Below are positions 44,159 through 52,682 of a stretch of 64,000 bases of DNA, one piece after another. The DNA is from Actinobacteria bacterium HGW-Actinobacteria-4. Its GTDB lineage: Bacteria > Actinomycetota > Actinomycetes > Actinomycetales > Demequinaceae. A program made the position numbers and the translations under genes. How positions within the stretch are numbered: the stretch's first letter is position 1; every line of letters starts with the position of its first letter. The notes beneath the pieces were generated by a model that was not told the DNA's origin, ran no database searches, and was given only the letters and a program-made list of their open reading frames with translations. The stretch covers positions 310,001 through 374,000 of the forward strand of contig PHEW01000003.1 in NCBI GenBank assembly GCA_002841315.1, written 5' to 3'.

Positions 44159-45253
44159 CTAGCCGATTCCGGCGTCAGCGCATGCCGCCGCGTACTCAGC
44201 CGTGCAGATGTCTTCCACGGTGTAGAAGCCATCTGCCACCACGGTAGCCATGATGTTGTCGATGGTGACGGACACGGGGTCAAGCAGGAGCGACGGAACG
44301 CCGTCAACCTCGTGCGGGGCGTTCGGCTCTTCGCCTTGAAGGAGGGCGAAGGCGGCCTCGGCGGCGGCGTAAGCCTGTGCCTTGATTGCCTTGTACACCG
44401 TCATGTACTGGTCGCCCGTGATGATGCGCTGGATGGCGCTCAACTCGGCATCCTGACCGGTGACTGGGGGTAGCGGGTCCACACCTGCTGCACGCAGAGC
44501 TGCGATGGCGCCGCCGCCGGTGCCGTCGTTGGCGGCGTATATGCCGTCAATCTGATCGCCGAACTGCACGATCTGGCCGGCAGCCCAGTCTTGGGCGTTG
44601 GTGGGGGCCCAGTCGGGGGTGTCGAACTCGGCGAGGACCGTGAGGTTGCTCGCGTCGATGACGCTGTGGGCGCCACTCTTGAACGCGCCCGCGTTGTTGT
44701 CAGTGGGCGAACCGTTAATCATCAGGATGTTGCCGTCACCCTTGCCGTCGGCCTCCATCTTCTGGACGAGCGCCGTGCCTTGGAGGGCACCAACGGCCTC
44801 GTTGTCGAAGGAGACGTAAAGCGCGAGATCAGGGTGCCGGATCAGTCGGTCATACGCGATCACGGGGACTTCCATGCTCGCGGCCTGGGCAACGATGCTT
44901 GCCGCGGCTGCAGAGTCCACGGGGTCGAGCACCAGCACCTTGATGTCTTGGCTGAGTACCGAGTCTGCTTGGTCTTGCTGGCGCGAGGCATCTCCGTCAG
45001 CGTTCGCGTAGACGATGGTGCAGTCGGGGCAGAGCTCCATGAAGCGCTCTTCGAAGAACGGGCGGTCGAACGCCTCATAGCGGGTGGTCTGGGACTCGGG
45101 AAGCAAGAGAGCAATGGTGCCAGAGGCGCCGTTGCTGGTTCCGGGTCCGGTGGTTTCTTGGGGTTCTGGGGTCTCAGCGCTGCACGCAGATAGTGCTCCT
45201 GCGATCAACAACGCGGCGGCAGTGCCGACGATGCCCCGGGTGGCGATCTTCAT
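44159..45253 (-). CDS. Sugar ABC transporter substrate-binding lipoprotein (XylF-like)
   Basis: Extracellular sugar receptor of the importer. 364 residues. The signal peptide ends in the lipobox ALSAC. The two-lobe periplasmic-binding fold includes PESQTTRYEAFDRPFFEE, YANADGDASRQQDQ, ITGDQYMTVYK and a GQDAE hinge, all typical of the XylF/ChvE group. ATG 45253 follows GGAGGA; the frame extends upstream without support. First structural gene after the ROK regulator; a 27-bp near-perfect palindrome lies 62 bp upstream. Confidence 0.92.
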   Translation of the reverse strand: MKIATRGIVGTAAALLIAGALSACSAETPEPQETTGPGTSNGASGTIALLLPESQTTRYEAFDRPFFEERFMELCPDCTIVYANADGDASRQQDQADSVLSQDIKVLVLDPVDSAAAASIVAQAASMEVPVIAYDRLIRHPDLALYVSFDNEAVGALQGTALVQKMEADGKGDGNILMINGSPTDNNAGAFKSGAHSVIDASNLTVLAEFDTPDWAPTNAQDWAAGQIVQFGDQIDGIYAANDGTGGGAIAALRAAGVDPLPPVTGQDAELSAIQRIITGDQYMTVYKAIKAQAYAAAEAAFALLQGEEPNAPHEVDGVPSLLLDPVSVTIDNIMATVVADGFYTVEDICTAEYAAACADAGIG

Positions 45254-45314
45254 TGATAGTCCTCCATTAGGTTCCGCCGACGCTGGCGGTACTGCCGAGC
45301 ATTGCACCCATGCT

Positions 45315-45341
45315 CCTTGGCGTCAAGTCTTGAAGCCAAGG
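45315..45341. promoter_or_regulatory. 27-bp near-perfect palindrome upstream of xylF-like gene
   Basis: The outer arms CCTTGGC and GCCAAGG and the core TCAAG-T-CTTGA form an odd-length dyad with only one mismatched pair. It lies between the ROK gene and the binding-protein gene, 62-88 bp before the latter, the expected operator position. It could also fold as a hairpin in RNA. Probably the ROK regulator's operator. Confidence 0.55.
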
Positions 45342-45406
45342 TTGAATCGCACCCCCAGCAGGGGGTTCCCGAACTGTAATCATTTCGTTACTTAACGCGA
45401 CGTACC

Positions 45407-46579
45407 CTACGAGCGACTCACGAGCGAGACCTGATCGATCGCGAGTCCCACGGCTCCGAGCACCTCTGCGCGCAACCCCAGTTGGCCTTGAACAACCTCG
45501 GGTAGCGAGTCGTGGGGAACGAGCACCGATCGTTCAAGACTGTGCCGGATGGGCCCGAGCAGCAGTTCACCTGCCTGGGCAAGCTCGCCGCCAACCACGA
45601 CGCGCTCAGGATCCACCAGGTTGCACAGGTTCGCTGCAGCAACGCCGATGTGCCGCCCCGCGTCGGCAACAGCACGGACGAAACGCGCATCGCCGCCCAC
45701 CGCGCGTGTGACGATGTCGTGGAGCTTCAGGCCCCGGTTGCCGGTGCGGAGTTTCGCGATCAAGGCCGGACCGCCTACAAAGGTCTCGAGGCACCCGCGG
45801 TTCCCGCACCGGCACACGTCTCCGCGCTCGTCGATGGTGATGTGTCCGAACTCGCCTGCGCTGCCGTGATGTCCGCGCAGCAATCGACCATTGATGATGA
45901 TCCCCGCCCCGATTCCTTCGGAGATGTTCAGGTAGACCGAGTCTTCCTTGGCTCGGAGGGCACCCCCGCGATACTCGGCGAGTGCTCCCAGATTGCAGTC
46001 ATTGTCGACGAACACTGGCTTGTTGAGCGAGCGCTGGAGCACCTCAGCAACGGGAACCGCCTCCCACCCGCGCATAATCCCTGAGCGCGAGATGGTGCCT
46101 GTGACGATGTTGATGGGCGCTGGCATCGCGATCCCCACCGCCTGAAGCTCCTCCATCGAAGCGTCAACGGACTCGAGCATGTCGGCGATAAGCAGCGCGG
46201 TGCGAGCTAACTCGTTGTCGGAGCGATGGTCTTGCGCAAGCGGCAGGTGATGCTCGGCAATCACAGTGTGGGCGATGTCGGCGATGGCGACCCGCAGGTG
46301 GCGGGCGGACACGTGCACGCCAGCCACCAGGCCCAGTGCCCGGGCCAGGGTAACGAACACGGCTCGCCGGCCACTGCGAGTGACGTGCGTGGTGTGAAGC
46401 ACGTTCGAGGACACGAGCTCTTTGACAATGTTGGAGACAGTGGCGGGAGACAGGCCCGTGGCGCCCGCGAGTTCAACTTGTGTCAACCCGCCGTGAAGCT
46501 TCACCGCGTCGAGCAATCTGGCCCTGTTGGCTTCACGAAGTGAAGTTTGGGACCCGGGAGTCACCCGTGACTTGTTCAC
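45407..46579 (-). CDS. ROK-family transcriptional regulator (XylR-like)
   Basis: Sugar-responsive repressor, probably of the downstream ABC operon. The N-terminal winged helix contains LTQVELAGATGLSPATVSNIV. The ROK sugar-binding domain has VFVDNDCNLGALAEY, the sugar-site GHITIDERGD and the zinc motif CRCGNRGCLE. I chose GTG 46579 (about 390 residues): TATCGT lies six bases upstream (46591-46586), fitting a leaderless mRNA. A start at 46663 would overlap the CBS gene. It begins 43 bp after the CBS gene on the same strand. Confidence 0.93.
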   Translation of the reverse strand: MNKSRVTPGSQTSLREANRARLLDAVKLHGGLTQVELAGATGLSPATVSNIVKELVSSNVLHTTHVTRSGRRAVFVTLARALGLVAGVHVSARHLRVAIADIAHTVIAEHHLPLAQDHRSDNELARTALLIADMLESVDASMEELQAVGIAMPAPINIVTGTISRSGIMRGWEAVPVAEVLQRSLNKPVFVDNDCNLGALAEYRGGALRAKEDSVYLNISEGIGAGIIINGRLLRGHHGSAGEFGHITIDERGDVCRCGNRGCLETFVGGPALIAKLRTGNRGLKLHDIVTRAVGGDARFVRAVADAGRHIGVAAANLCNLVDPERVVVGGELAQAGELLLGPIRHSLERSVLVPHDSLPEVVQGQLGLRAEVLGAVGLAIDQVSLVSRS

Positions 46580-46622
46580 GAGTTCACGATACAGGGCAAG
46601 GGCTGGTCCGCGAGAATGATCG

Positions 46623-47666
46623 TCACCGCGTCTGTGCTTGCGCTGCGTCCACCACTTCGCCAATCAGGCGTTCCACCACGTCTTCCAGCATCGCCGCACC
46701 CATGGGCTTGCCGTCGGAGGTGACAAGCGCCACGTGAGCGCCAAGTGCCTGCATCGCTGCGAGTGCGCTGTCGAGAGCAAGGTTGCCGTCGATGCTCGCG
46801 AGCGGCCGAGTTGCCGATGCTGCGATTGGCTTGTCACGATCCTTGCCCGCGACGGTCAGGAGGTCTTTGAGGTGGACATAGCCCACGAGTGAGCCGTCGT
46901 CTGACGCGAGGGGGAAGCGCGAGAACCCGGTTTCGATGCACGCCGCTTCCGCCTGGCTGGTCGTCGAGCGAGCAGGCAACACTGCGAGGTCCGCGAGAGG
47001 GACGGCCACGGTCGAAACCCTCTCAAGCGAGATGCTGAGCGCCGCAGTGAGAAGGGTGTGCTCGCGTTGGTCAAGGAGACCGTGGTCTCGTGACTCGTGG
47101 ATGAAGGCGGCAACCTGGTCTGCGGTGAAGACCGAGGTGATCTCGTCAGTCGGTGTCACTCGCAAGAGGCGCAGCACGGCGTTGGCGATCCAGTTGAGCG
47201 ACACGATCAAGGGCTTCAGCACTGTCACAACCCCGTACAGGGCGGGGCCAAGGATCAAGACAGAGCGCTCGGGGCGCGCGATCGCGATGTTTTTGGGGAC
47301 CATCTCTCCCAGCACCATATGGAAGAAGACCACAATGCTCAGCGCAACGGAGAAGGACACGAGGTGTAGCCATGGTCCAGAGACGCCGATGGTCTTGAGC
47401 GGAAGCTCGAGCAGGTGGGCGATGGCGGGTTCGCCGATGGCGCCAAGCCCAAGCGAACACATGGTGATACCTAGTTGGGCGCCTGCCATCATCAAGGAGA
47501 CTTGTTCCATTGCCCTGATGGTGAGTCGCGCGCCGCGATGACCAGCGATTGCGCGGGGTTCAATCTGGGTTCTGCGTGCGGAAATGAGCGCGAACTCGGC
47601 TCCCACGAAGAAGGCGTTCCCGATCAAGAGTCCGATGGCAACGAGGATTGCGACGCCGTCAATCAT
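46623..47666 (-). CDS. CNNM/CBS-domain membrane protein (CorC/HlyC family)
   Basis: Probable magnesium-related transporter or regulator. 347 residues: an N-terminal CNNM domain with about four membrane helices (GNAFFVGAEFALISARRTQ, GEMVPKN), then a CBS pair (SRFPLASDDGSLVGYVHLKDLL, VALVTSDGKPMGAAMLEDVVE). It lacks the C-terminal CorC domain that its upstream paralogue has. ATG 47666 overlaps the stop of that paralogue by 8 bp; the frame extends upstream inside the paralogue without support. Confidence 0.92.
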   Translation of the reverse strand: MIDGVAILVAIGLLIGNAFFVGAEFALISARRTQIEPRAIAGHRGARLTIRAMEQVSLMMAGAQLGITMCSLGLGAIGEPAIAHLLELPLKTIGVSGPWLHLVSFSVALSIVVFFHMVLGEMVPKNIAIARPERSVLILGPALYGVVTVLKPLIVSLNWIANAVLRLLRVTPTDEITSVFTADQVAAFIHESRDHGLLDQREHTLLTAALSISLERVSTVAVPLADLAVLPARSTTSQAEAACIETGFSRFPLASDDGSLVGYVHLKDLLTVAGKDRDKPIAASATRPLASIDGNLALDSALAAMQALGAHVALVTSDGKPMGAAMLEDVVERLIGEVVDAAQAQTR

Positions 47667-49044
47667 GATGGGGGCCTCCGTCCGCGTCGGTCTCCGACTC
47701 GCGCTTCTCGACACCAAGGATGAGCCTGTCGACTCGCCAACCGTCCAAGCGGGTGACACTGACGTTCACTCGCACGTGGGTGGGAATACCGTCCTCGTCC
47801 GCGTGCACCTCATCACGCGCGTCAAGCACCACCACGTCGCCCACCTTGGGAAAGCGTTCGAGGTGTTCGGTGACAAGTCCACCCAACGTGTCTGACTCCT
47901 TCGCCTCCGGGAGAGTGAGGCCAGTGATCTGTCCGGCCTCGTCCGGGCGGAGCAGCCCTGACATTGACCAGCGGCCATCGGCGAGTCGCGAATGGCGGCC
48001 CATCGGCATGTCTTGTTCGTCCTCGATCTCGCCCACGATCTCCTCCACGAGGTCTTCGAGCGTGACGATTCCGTCGGTGCCTCCGTACTCGTCAACGACG
48101 ATCGCGAGTTGCAGCCCTTCTCTCAGGACTTCGAGGACGGCATCGAGCGGCATGGTCGACGGAACTGCGTGTGCAGGCCGTGCGATGTCGTTTACCGGAG
48201 TCGAGTCGCGTCGGTGGGCGGGTACAGCGAGTGCGTGTTTGAAGTGCACGACCCCTGCGACGTGGTCCACGTCCTCACCGCGAACGGGGAATCGCGCATG
48301 ACCAGTACTCGATGACAGCTGCAACACGGTGGAGACCGGGTCCGTGGCGTCGATGAACGTCACTCGCGTGCGCGGGGTCATCGCGTCCGAGGCCGTGCGT
48401 TCGCCAAGTTCGACGGACCGTTCCAGCCGCCTGGCGACGCGACTATCGAGCAACCCTTGTTGGGCGGAGCGTGCCACGAGAGTGGCGAGTTCTTGCGCGC
48501 CGCGCGCGGAGGCGAGCTCCTCCTGAGGCTCGACGCCGAGCCAGCGCACCACCCGGTTCGCGCTTCCGTTGAGGAAGGTAATGAGTGGCCCCATGATCCA
48601 GGTGAAGCCGCGCTGTAGCCCGGCGACTGCACGACCGACGCGCATCGGCTCCGCAATTGCCCAGTTCTTGGGCACGAGCTCCCCGAACACCATCTGAGTG
48701 GACGTCGCGATGAGGAACGCTATGGCGAAAGACGTTGCGAGCACCGAGCCTTCTGGCAGTCCGAGGCGCTCGATGGGGCCTCGCAGGAGCGTGGCAATTG
48801 ATGGCTCCGCGATGAATCCCACCAGCAGGCTGGTGACAGTGATGCCCAGTTGTGCCCCTGACAGTTGGGTGGAGAGGCGCTTGAGCGCCTTCTGAACAGA
48901 CAGCGCGCGCTTGTCTCCTTCGCCTGCACGTTGTTGCACCTGGGGTCGGTCGACGGTAACGAGGGCGAACTCGGCGGCCACAAAGACAGCGTTGGCGGCG
49001 ATCAGCGCGGCCACCAGCAGCAGGAGGATGACCTCGGTACTCAC
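47659..49044 (-). CDS. CNNM/CBS/CorC membrane protein (hemolysin-like)
   Basis: Full-length member of the CorC/HlyC family linked to magnesium or cobalt homeostasis. 461 residues: CNNM membrane domain (NAVFVAAEFALVTVDRPQ, GELVPKN), CBS pair (ARFPVRGEDVDHVAGVVHFKHA; AIVVDEYGGTDGIVTLEDLVEEIVG, a strong signature), and the C-terminal CorC domain. GTG 49044. The hemolysin name is historical. Together with the following gene it forms the tandem pair common in actinobacteria. Confidence 0.93.
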   Translation of the reverse strand: MSTEVILLLLVAALIAANAVFVAAEFALVTVDRPQVQQRAGEGDKRALSVQKALKRLSTQLSGAQLGITVTSLLVGFIAEPSIATLLRGPIERLGLPEGSVLATSFAIAFLIATSTQMVFGELVPKNWAIAEPMRVGRAVAGLQRGFTWIMGPLITFLNGSANRVVRWLGVEPQEELASARGAQELATLVARSAQQGLLDSRVARRLERSVELGERTASDAMTPRTRVTFIDATDPVSTVLQLSSSTGHARFPVRGEDVDHVAGVVHFKHALAVPAHRRDSTPVNDIARPAHAVPSTMPLDAVLEVLREGLQLAIVVDEYGGTDGIVTLEDLVEEIVGEIEDEQDMPMGRHSRLADGRWSMSGLLRPDEAGQITGLTLPEAKESDTLGGLVTEHLERFPKVGDVVVLDARDEVHADEDGIPTHVRVNVSVTRLDGWRVDRLILGVEKRESETDADGGPHHD

Positions 49045-49145
49045 GAGGGCGGTGTCTCACTTAGTGCGAGGCGATCCGGATGCGGTAAGTCCATGTCACG
49101 ATAATGCTACCTTGGCGCGCGTGCCGTTGTCAGCGGTGATGATCG

Positions 49146-49523
49146 CTAGAGGTGCGCGCCGATCCACAACCCAGCGGCGGCAGCGAGCACCGCGACCACG
49201 AGGAGGCCGAGCGCGACCACCACTGCCGTGCCGTGCCGGCGTTCCCGGACGAGCGCGATCGTCTCGACGCTGATGGTGCTGAAGGTGGTGAACCCCCCGA
49301 ACAGCCCCACCTCAATAACCATGAGCCAGGACTCGGGCAGTCCGCGTGCGGCGCCAAGTCCCGCAGCGGTGCCGATCAGGAACGAGCCCGCCACGTTGAT
49401 GACCATGGTGCCAACGGGGTAGTTGCCTGAGGTGACTGCTCGGATGCGGGCATCGAGCCACAACCTCGACGCGGCCCCAATGCCGCCTGCGAGCGCGACG
49501 GCGATAAAGACGAGCGCGTTCAT
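49146..49523 (-). CDS. crcB: Fluoride channel subunit
   Basis: Fluc-type fluoride channel that protects cells from intracellular fluoride. 125 residues, four helices. Signature GGIGAASRLWLD, central GTMVINVAGSF and the Phe-box GGFTTFSTIS are present. ATG 49523 overlaps the stop of the second crcB gene by 4 bp, the arrangement seen where two different subunits make a heterodimeric channel. Confidence 0.94.
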   Translation of the reverse strand: MNALVFIAVALAGGIGAASRLWLDARIRAVTSGNYPVGTMVINVAGSFLIGTAAGLGAARGLPESWLMVIEVGLFGGFTTFSTISVETIALVRERRHGTAVVVALGLLVVAVLAAAAGLWIGAHL

Positions 49524-50029
49524 GCGAGTGCTCCGGTGGTGTGCCGGTGGTGGGCTGCAGCAGCGGATAGTCCGGCCCATGCGGCTCCTGCGCCAACCAC
49601 TACGGTAGCTAGCGCATAGAGCGCTGCGCTACCCCATAGCCCATCACCAATGAGCACCGTGGTGTCGAGCGCGAGAGCGCTGTAGGTCGTGAAACCGCCA
49701 AGGAGGCCCGTGCCGAAGACCAGCCGCAGGGTTCGCCGGGACCCCGCGTCGTCCCCGCGGCGGGTCAACGCCTCGAGCACGGCGCCCAATCCGAACGCAC
49801 CCACCACGTTGATTCCGAGGGTGGCGACCGGTACAGCGCCGAGTGACGGCACTGTCAACGTGACTGCCTCGCGCAGTGCGGTGCCGATGGTGCCGCCCAG
49901 GGCGACCAGACCCAAGTGCCGCCACGTGTAGTGCGGCTTGACGTGTTCGCCACGGGGCTCTTCGTCTGGACCGAGATCCGGATCGAACGGCAGGTCGGGC
50001 TCGGGCCGGTGCGGCGCGATAGGGGTCAT
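49520..50029 (-). CDS. crcB: Fluoride channel subunit, second copy
   Basis: Partner subunit of the 49146-49523 product. 169 residues, with an extra acidic/Pro-rich N-terminal tail of about 35 residues, then four helices with GGTIGTALREAV, GINVVGAFGLG and GGFTTYSALALD. ATG 50029 has no ribosome site; TATGGT (50041-50036) lies six bases upstream, so the mRNA is probably leaderless, which excludes an RNA switch in the 5' leader. Confidence 0.93.
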   Translation of the reverse strand: MTPIAPHRPEPDLPFDPDLGPDEEPRGEHVKPHYTWRHLGLVALGGTIGTALREAVTLTVPSLGAVPVATLGINVVGAFGLGAVLEALTRRGDDAGSRRTLRLVFGTGLLGGFTTYSALALDTTVLIGDGLWGSAALYALATVVVGAGAAWAGLSAAAAHHRHTTGALA

Positions 50030-50035
50030 TCCAGC

Positions 50036-50041
50036 ACCATA
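50036..50041 (-). promoter_or_regulatory. Leaderless-type -10 (TATGGT) of the crcB pair
   Basis: TATGGT on the minus strand, six bases before the crcB ATG at 50029. The region up to 50110 shows no fluoride-riboswitch pattern. Confidence 0.4.
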
Positions 50042-50110
50042 GTGCGATATCACCTAGGACCGAGGCATCGAGAGGGGAGTCTCGGGGCGTAGCCGTCCTG
50101 CCCGCCCGCG

Positions 50111-50710
50111 CTAGCCAATCGTGATGACGCAGCGCTCCTCGGTGTAGGCCGTGAGGATCTGCTGCTGGGTGGGGGCCTGGGCGAGCACGCCCTGAACCGT
50201 GGCGCTTTGCGTGAGAGTGCTCAGGGAGTCTGAGAGGTCCAGGAACGTCCCTGACGTTGCCATCGTCTCCGCGACCGGGATGCTGTAGTAGGTCACGAAG
50301 TCACTCATGACGTCGAGCGCCAACTGGATGTCGGGCTCGTCAACGTGCGCGCTGGCGTCGGCGTACAACTCGAGCGACTTCTCGCCGTGCGCGTAGAGGT
50401 CGAATCCGGCATTGTGGATCGCCGTCATGTCGTTGCCGAGAACCACCTCCGGGGTGGCGATCTGTACCAGGAGGTTGTCGAGCATCGCCTGGGCGCTATC
50501 TGTTTCGGCAAGAGCTTGGACCACGATCGCACAGTAGGGGTCCGTGACGGCGAAGTCGCCATGGCCGTCGTCTTCGCCGGGGTCTTCCAGAGGGCTGATC
50601 GCAGGCAAACTGAAGGTGGGCGCGATGTCTGGAGTGCCACCGCCGCTGCACGCGGCGAGCGCCAAGGCAAGGACGGTCGCGATAGCAACCGTGACTCGAG
50701 AATCGTTCAT
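50111..50710 (-). CDS. Putative lipoprotein
   Basis: A 199-residue secreted protein of unknown function. The signal peptide ends in the lipobox LAAC, followed by a Gly/Pro-rich linker (SGGGTPDIAPTFS) and a mostly helical domain. DPYCAI and the C-terminal EERCVIT provide two cysteines that may pair. ATG 50710 is preceded by CACAAT six bases upstream (50722-50717) and no ribosome site, suggesting a leaderless mRNA. No family recognised. Confidence 0.8.
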   Translation of the reverse strand: MNDSRVTVAIATVLALALAACSGGGTPDIAPTFSLPAISPLEDPGEDDGHGDFAVTDPYCAIVVQALAETDSAQAMLDNLLVQIATPEVVLGNDMTAIHNAGFDLYAHGEKSLELYADASAHVDEPDIQLALDVMSDFVTYYSIPVAETMATSGTFLDLSDSLSTLTQSATVQGVLAQAPTQQQILTAYTEERCVITIG

Positions 50711-50784
50711 GAGTAGATTGTGCGGTGCGTTCGGGCAAACCGCAAGGTGCAATTCATCACAAAACGCCCGAGCCGGCGTGCAGG

Positions 50785-51534
50785 CTACGTCCCTCCCTGG
50801 GCGGCGATGATGCGCGCGGCGGCGAGCGCGTTGTCGGGATCAAGGTACGTCCCCCCACGCACGGCAGGGCGGCCGTCAGCGTCGAGTTTGTACACCAGCG
50901 GCTGGCCGGTGGGCAGGTTCAGGTCGCGTACCTCGGCATCATTGAGTGCGTCGATGACGGCACACAGTGCGCGCAGCGAGTTCCCGTGAGCGATCACCGC
51001 GACAACTTCGCCGCGGTGTAGCGCTGGCAGGATTACTTCGCGGAAGCACGGCTCAACGCGCCGCATCACGTCACGGAGAGACTCGCTGGCGCCGAGTTCG
51101 CCGCGAAACTCCTCGAACGGGCTGGCCGCCCCAGGTGTCAGGACGGGGAGCCCGTCGGGATGCGCTGGCGGCGCGATATCGATGGACCGCCGCCACTCGA
51201 GAAACTGATCCTCGCCAAAGGCTGTCAGGATGTCTGACTTCGCGAAACCACTGAGTGCGCCGTAGTGGCGTTCGTTGAGGCGCCAGTCGGCGAGCACTAC
51301 GGGTTGGTGCGGAAGGATCTCGAGCATCTCGTCCAGAGTGCTGCGCGCACGGTCCATGAGCGACACGAGCGCGACGGAGGGGGCTACCATGGCCCGCACC
51401 AGCAACTCCGCGGCACCACGGGCTTCTGTGCGCCCGCGTTCGGTCAACGGTACGTCGAGCAGTCCGGTGAAGATGCCCTCGGCGTTGCCCAGGCTTTCGC
51501 CGTGGCGTATCAGTATCAGCGTTCGCGTTGTCAC
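50785..51534 (-). CDS. 2,3-bisphosphoglycerate-dependent phosphoglycerate mutase-like
   Basis: Histidine-phosphatase enzyme of the GpmA type. The catalytic His is in LIRHGES, followed by NAEGIFTGLLDVPLTERG, NERHYGALSGFAK (family signature) and the second His in AHGNSLRAL. 249 residues, normal for GpmA. I chose GTG 51534, right at the family N-terminus. It lies 5 bp after the SDR gene on the same strand. Whether it is the main glycolytic enzyme or a paralogue cannot be told here. Confidence 0.9.
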   Translation of the reverse strand: MTTRTLILIRHGESLGNAEGIFTGLLDVPLTERGRTEARGAAELLVRAMVAPSVALVSLMDRARSTLDEMLEILPHQPVVLADWRLNERHYGALSGFAKSDILTAFGEDQFLEWRRSIDIAPPAHPDGLPVLTPGAASPFEEFRGELGASESLRDVMRRVEPCFREVILPALHRGEVVAVIAHGNSLRALCAVIDALNDAEVRDLNLPTGQPLVYKLDADGRPAVRGGTYLDPDNALAAARIIAAQGGT

Positions 51535-51539
51535 GGCGC

Positions 51540-52598
51540 CTAGTGGGTCAGGAACGCGGACTCGACGGCGCCGGTGTACCTCTCGATGACGTTGTCCCAT
51601 AGTGCGTTCGCTTCATGGTCGATCGTCCGGCGCGACTCGTCGGCCTCGAACCAGGCGACAGACTCCTTGACGCCGTCGGCAAATCGGCGGCTGGGTGCGT
51701 AGTCAGGAACCGCAGCCTTGAGCTTGGAGTTGTCAAAGATGCCGGCGTTGGCTTTGTCCCCCAGGAGTGGTCCTTCGAAAGCCTCGGCATCGAAGCGCGC
51801 CAACAGTGTGGAGGGAATGTAGACGGCTTGTTCGGCGAGCGCTTCGCGCGACACCCCCACGGCATCGGCGACGTACTCGTGAATCTGGTTCCAGCTCAAT
51901 ACGTCATCGGATGTGATGTGGAAGTCCTCGCGAATTGCGGCCGCGTTCCCCAGCAGCCCTACCAGGCCCACGGCAAAGTCGCGGTGGTCGGTGAGTGTCC
52001 AGAGCGAGGTGCCATCGCCATGCACGATGAACGGCTTGCCGGCCTTGATGCGGTCGATGATCGTCCAAGGCGCACCCCACGAGGTGATCGCAAGCGGAAT
52101 GTCCGGGTAGCCGTACGTGTGAGACGGGCGCACGATGGTGAAGGGGAAGCCGGTAGAGTCGCCTGCCTCGCGCAACAATGCCTCGCACGCGGCCTTGTCT
52201 CGACTGTATTGCCAATGGGGGTTGCTCAGTGGCGTGGTGTCTTCACGCACGACGTAGTGCGACGGGGGCGTCTCGTAGGCGCTTGCGGACGAAATGAACA
52301 CGTATTGGTCGGTGAGATCGGCGAAGGTCTCGATGTCTTTGGCCATGTGCTCGGGGGAGAAGCAGATCCACTGGACCACGGCGTCGTACCGTCCGTGCGC
52401 TTCGACATCGGCGTGGAGTACCTGGCGGAAGGCGTCGGTGTCGTGAATGTCGGCTATCAGGACCGAGGCACCCTCAGGGGCGGTGGCCTTCGCGGACGTG
52501 CCACGATTCACCAGCGTGAGGTCCATGCCGCGCTCGATCGCAAGTGGCGAACATGCCGAGGAGATCAATCCGGTTCCACCAATGAACAACACGCGCAT
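51540..52598 (-). CDS. NAD-dependent epimerase/dehydratase-like SDR, copy 1
   Basis: Atypical extended SDR of 352 residues. NAD site GGTGLISS at the N-terminus (Ser where Gly is usual) and the Tyr-x3-Lys pair in QYSRDKAA are present. Substrate unknown, perhaps a sugar derivative. ATG 52598 follows AAAGGAG. It is a tandem paralogue of the 52683-53729 product: similar along the whole length, including TDQYVFISSA/TDQYVLIATS and GDGTSLWTLT/GDGTSLWTVT. A LacI-type operator lies 32 bp upstream, close to the one before the aldo/keto reductase. Confidence 0.88.
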   Translation of the reverse strand: MRVLFIGGTGLISSACSPLAIERGMDLTLVNRGTSAKATAPEGASVLIADIHDTDAFRQVLHADVEAHGRYDAVVQWICFSPEHMAKDIETFADLTDQYVFISSASAYETPPSHYVVREDTTPLSNPHWQYSRDKAACEALLREAGDSTGFPFTIVRPSHTYGYPDIPLAITSWGAPWTIIDRIKAGKPFIVHGDGTSLWTLTDHRDFAVGLVGLLGNAAAIREDFHITSDDVLSWNQIHEYVADAVGVSREALAEQAVYIPSTLLARFDAEAFEGPLLGDKANAGIFDNSKLKAAVPDYAPSRRFADGVKESVAWFEADESRRTIDHEANALWDNVIERYTGAVESAFLTH

Positions 52599-52629
52599 GA
52601 ACGTCTCCTTTGGGTTCCTTGGCAGTAGA

Positions 52630-52643
52630 TCGAAACGATTCGA
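52630..52643. promoter_or_regulatory. LacI-type operator upstream of SDR copy 1
   Basis: TCGAAACGATTCGA is a near-perfect palindrome with the LacI-family CG centre. It differs at one base from the CGAAACGTTTCG site at 25598-25609 over the shared 12 positions. It lies in the 84-bp gap between the two SDR genes. Confidence 0.55.
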
Positions 52644-52682
52644 GCCTTGTGGGTCAGCCTATACCTGGCGCCAAGGCGAACC

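Noticed and set aside
50030-50110. Fluoride riboswitch upstream of crcB
   Set aside because: No conserved riboswitch core seen, and the -10 lies six bases before the start codon.
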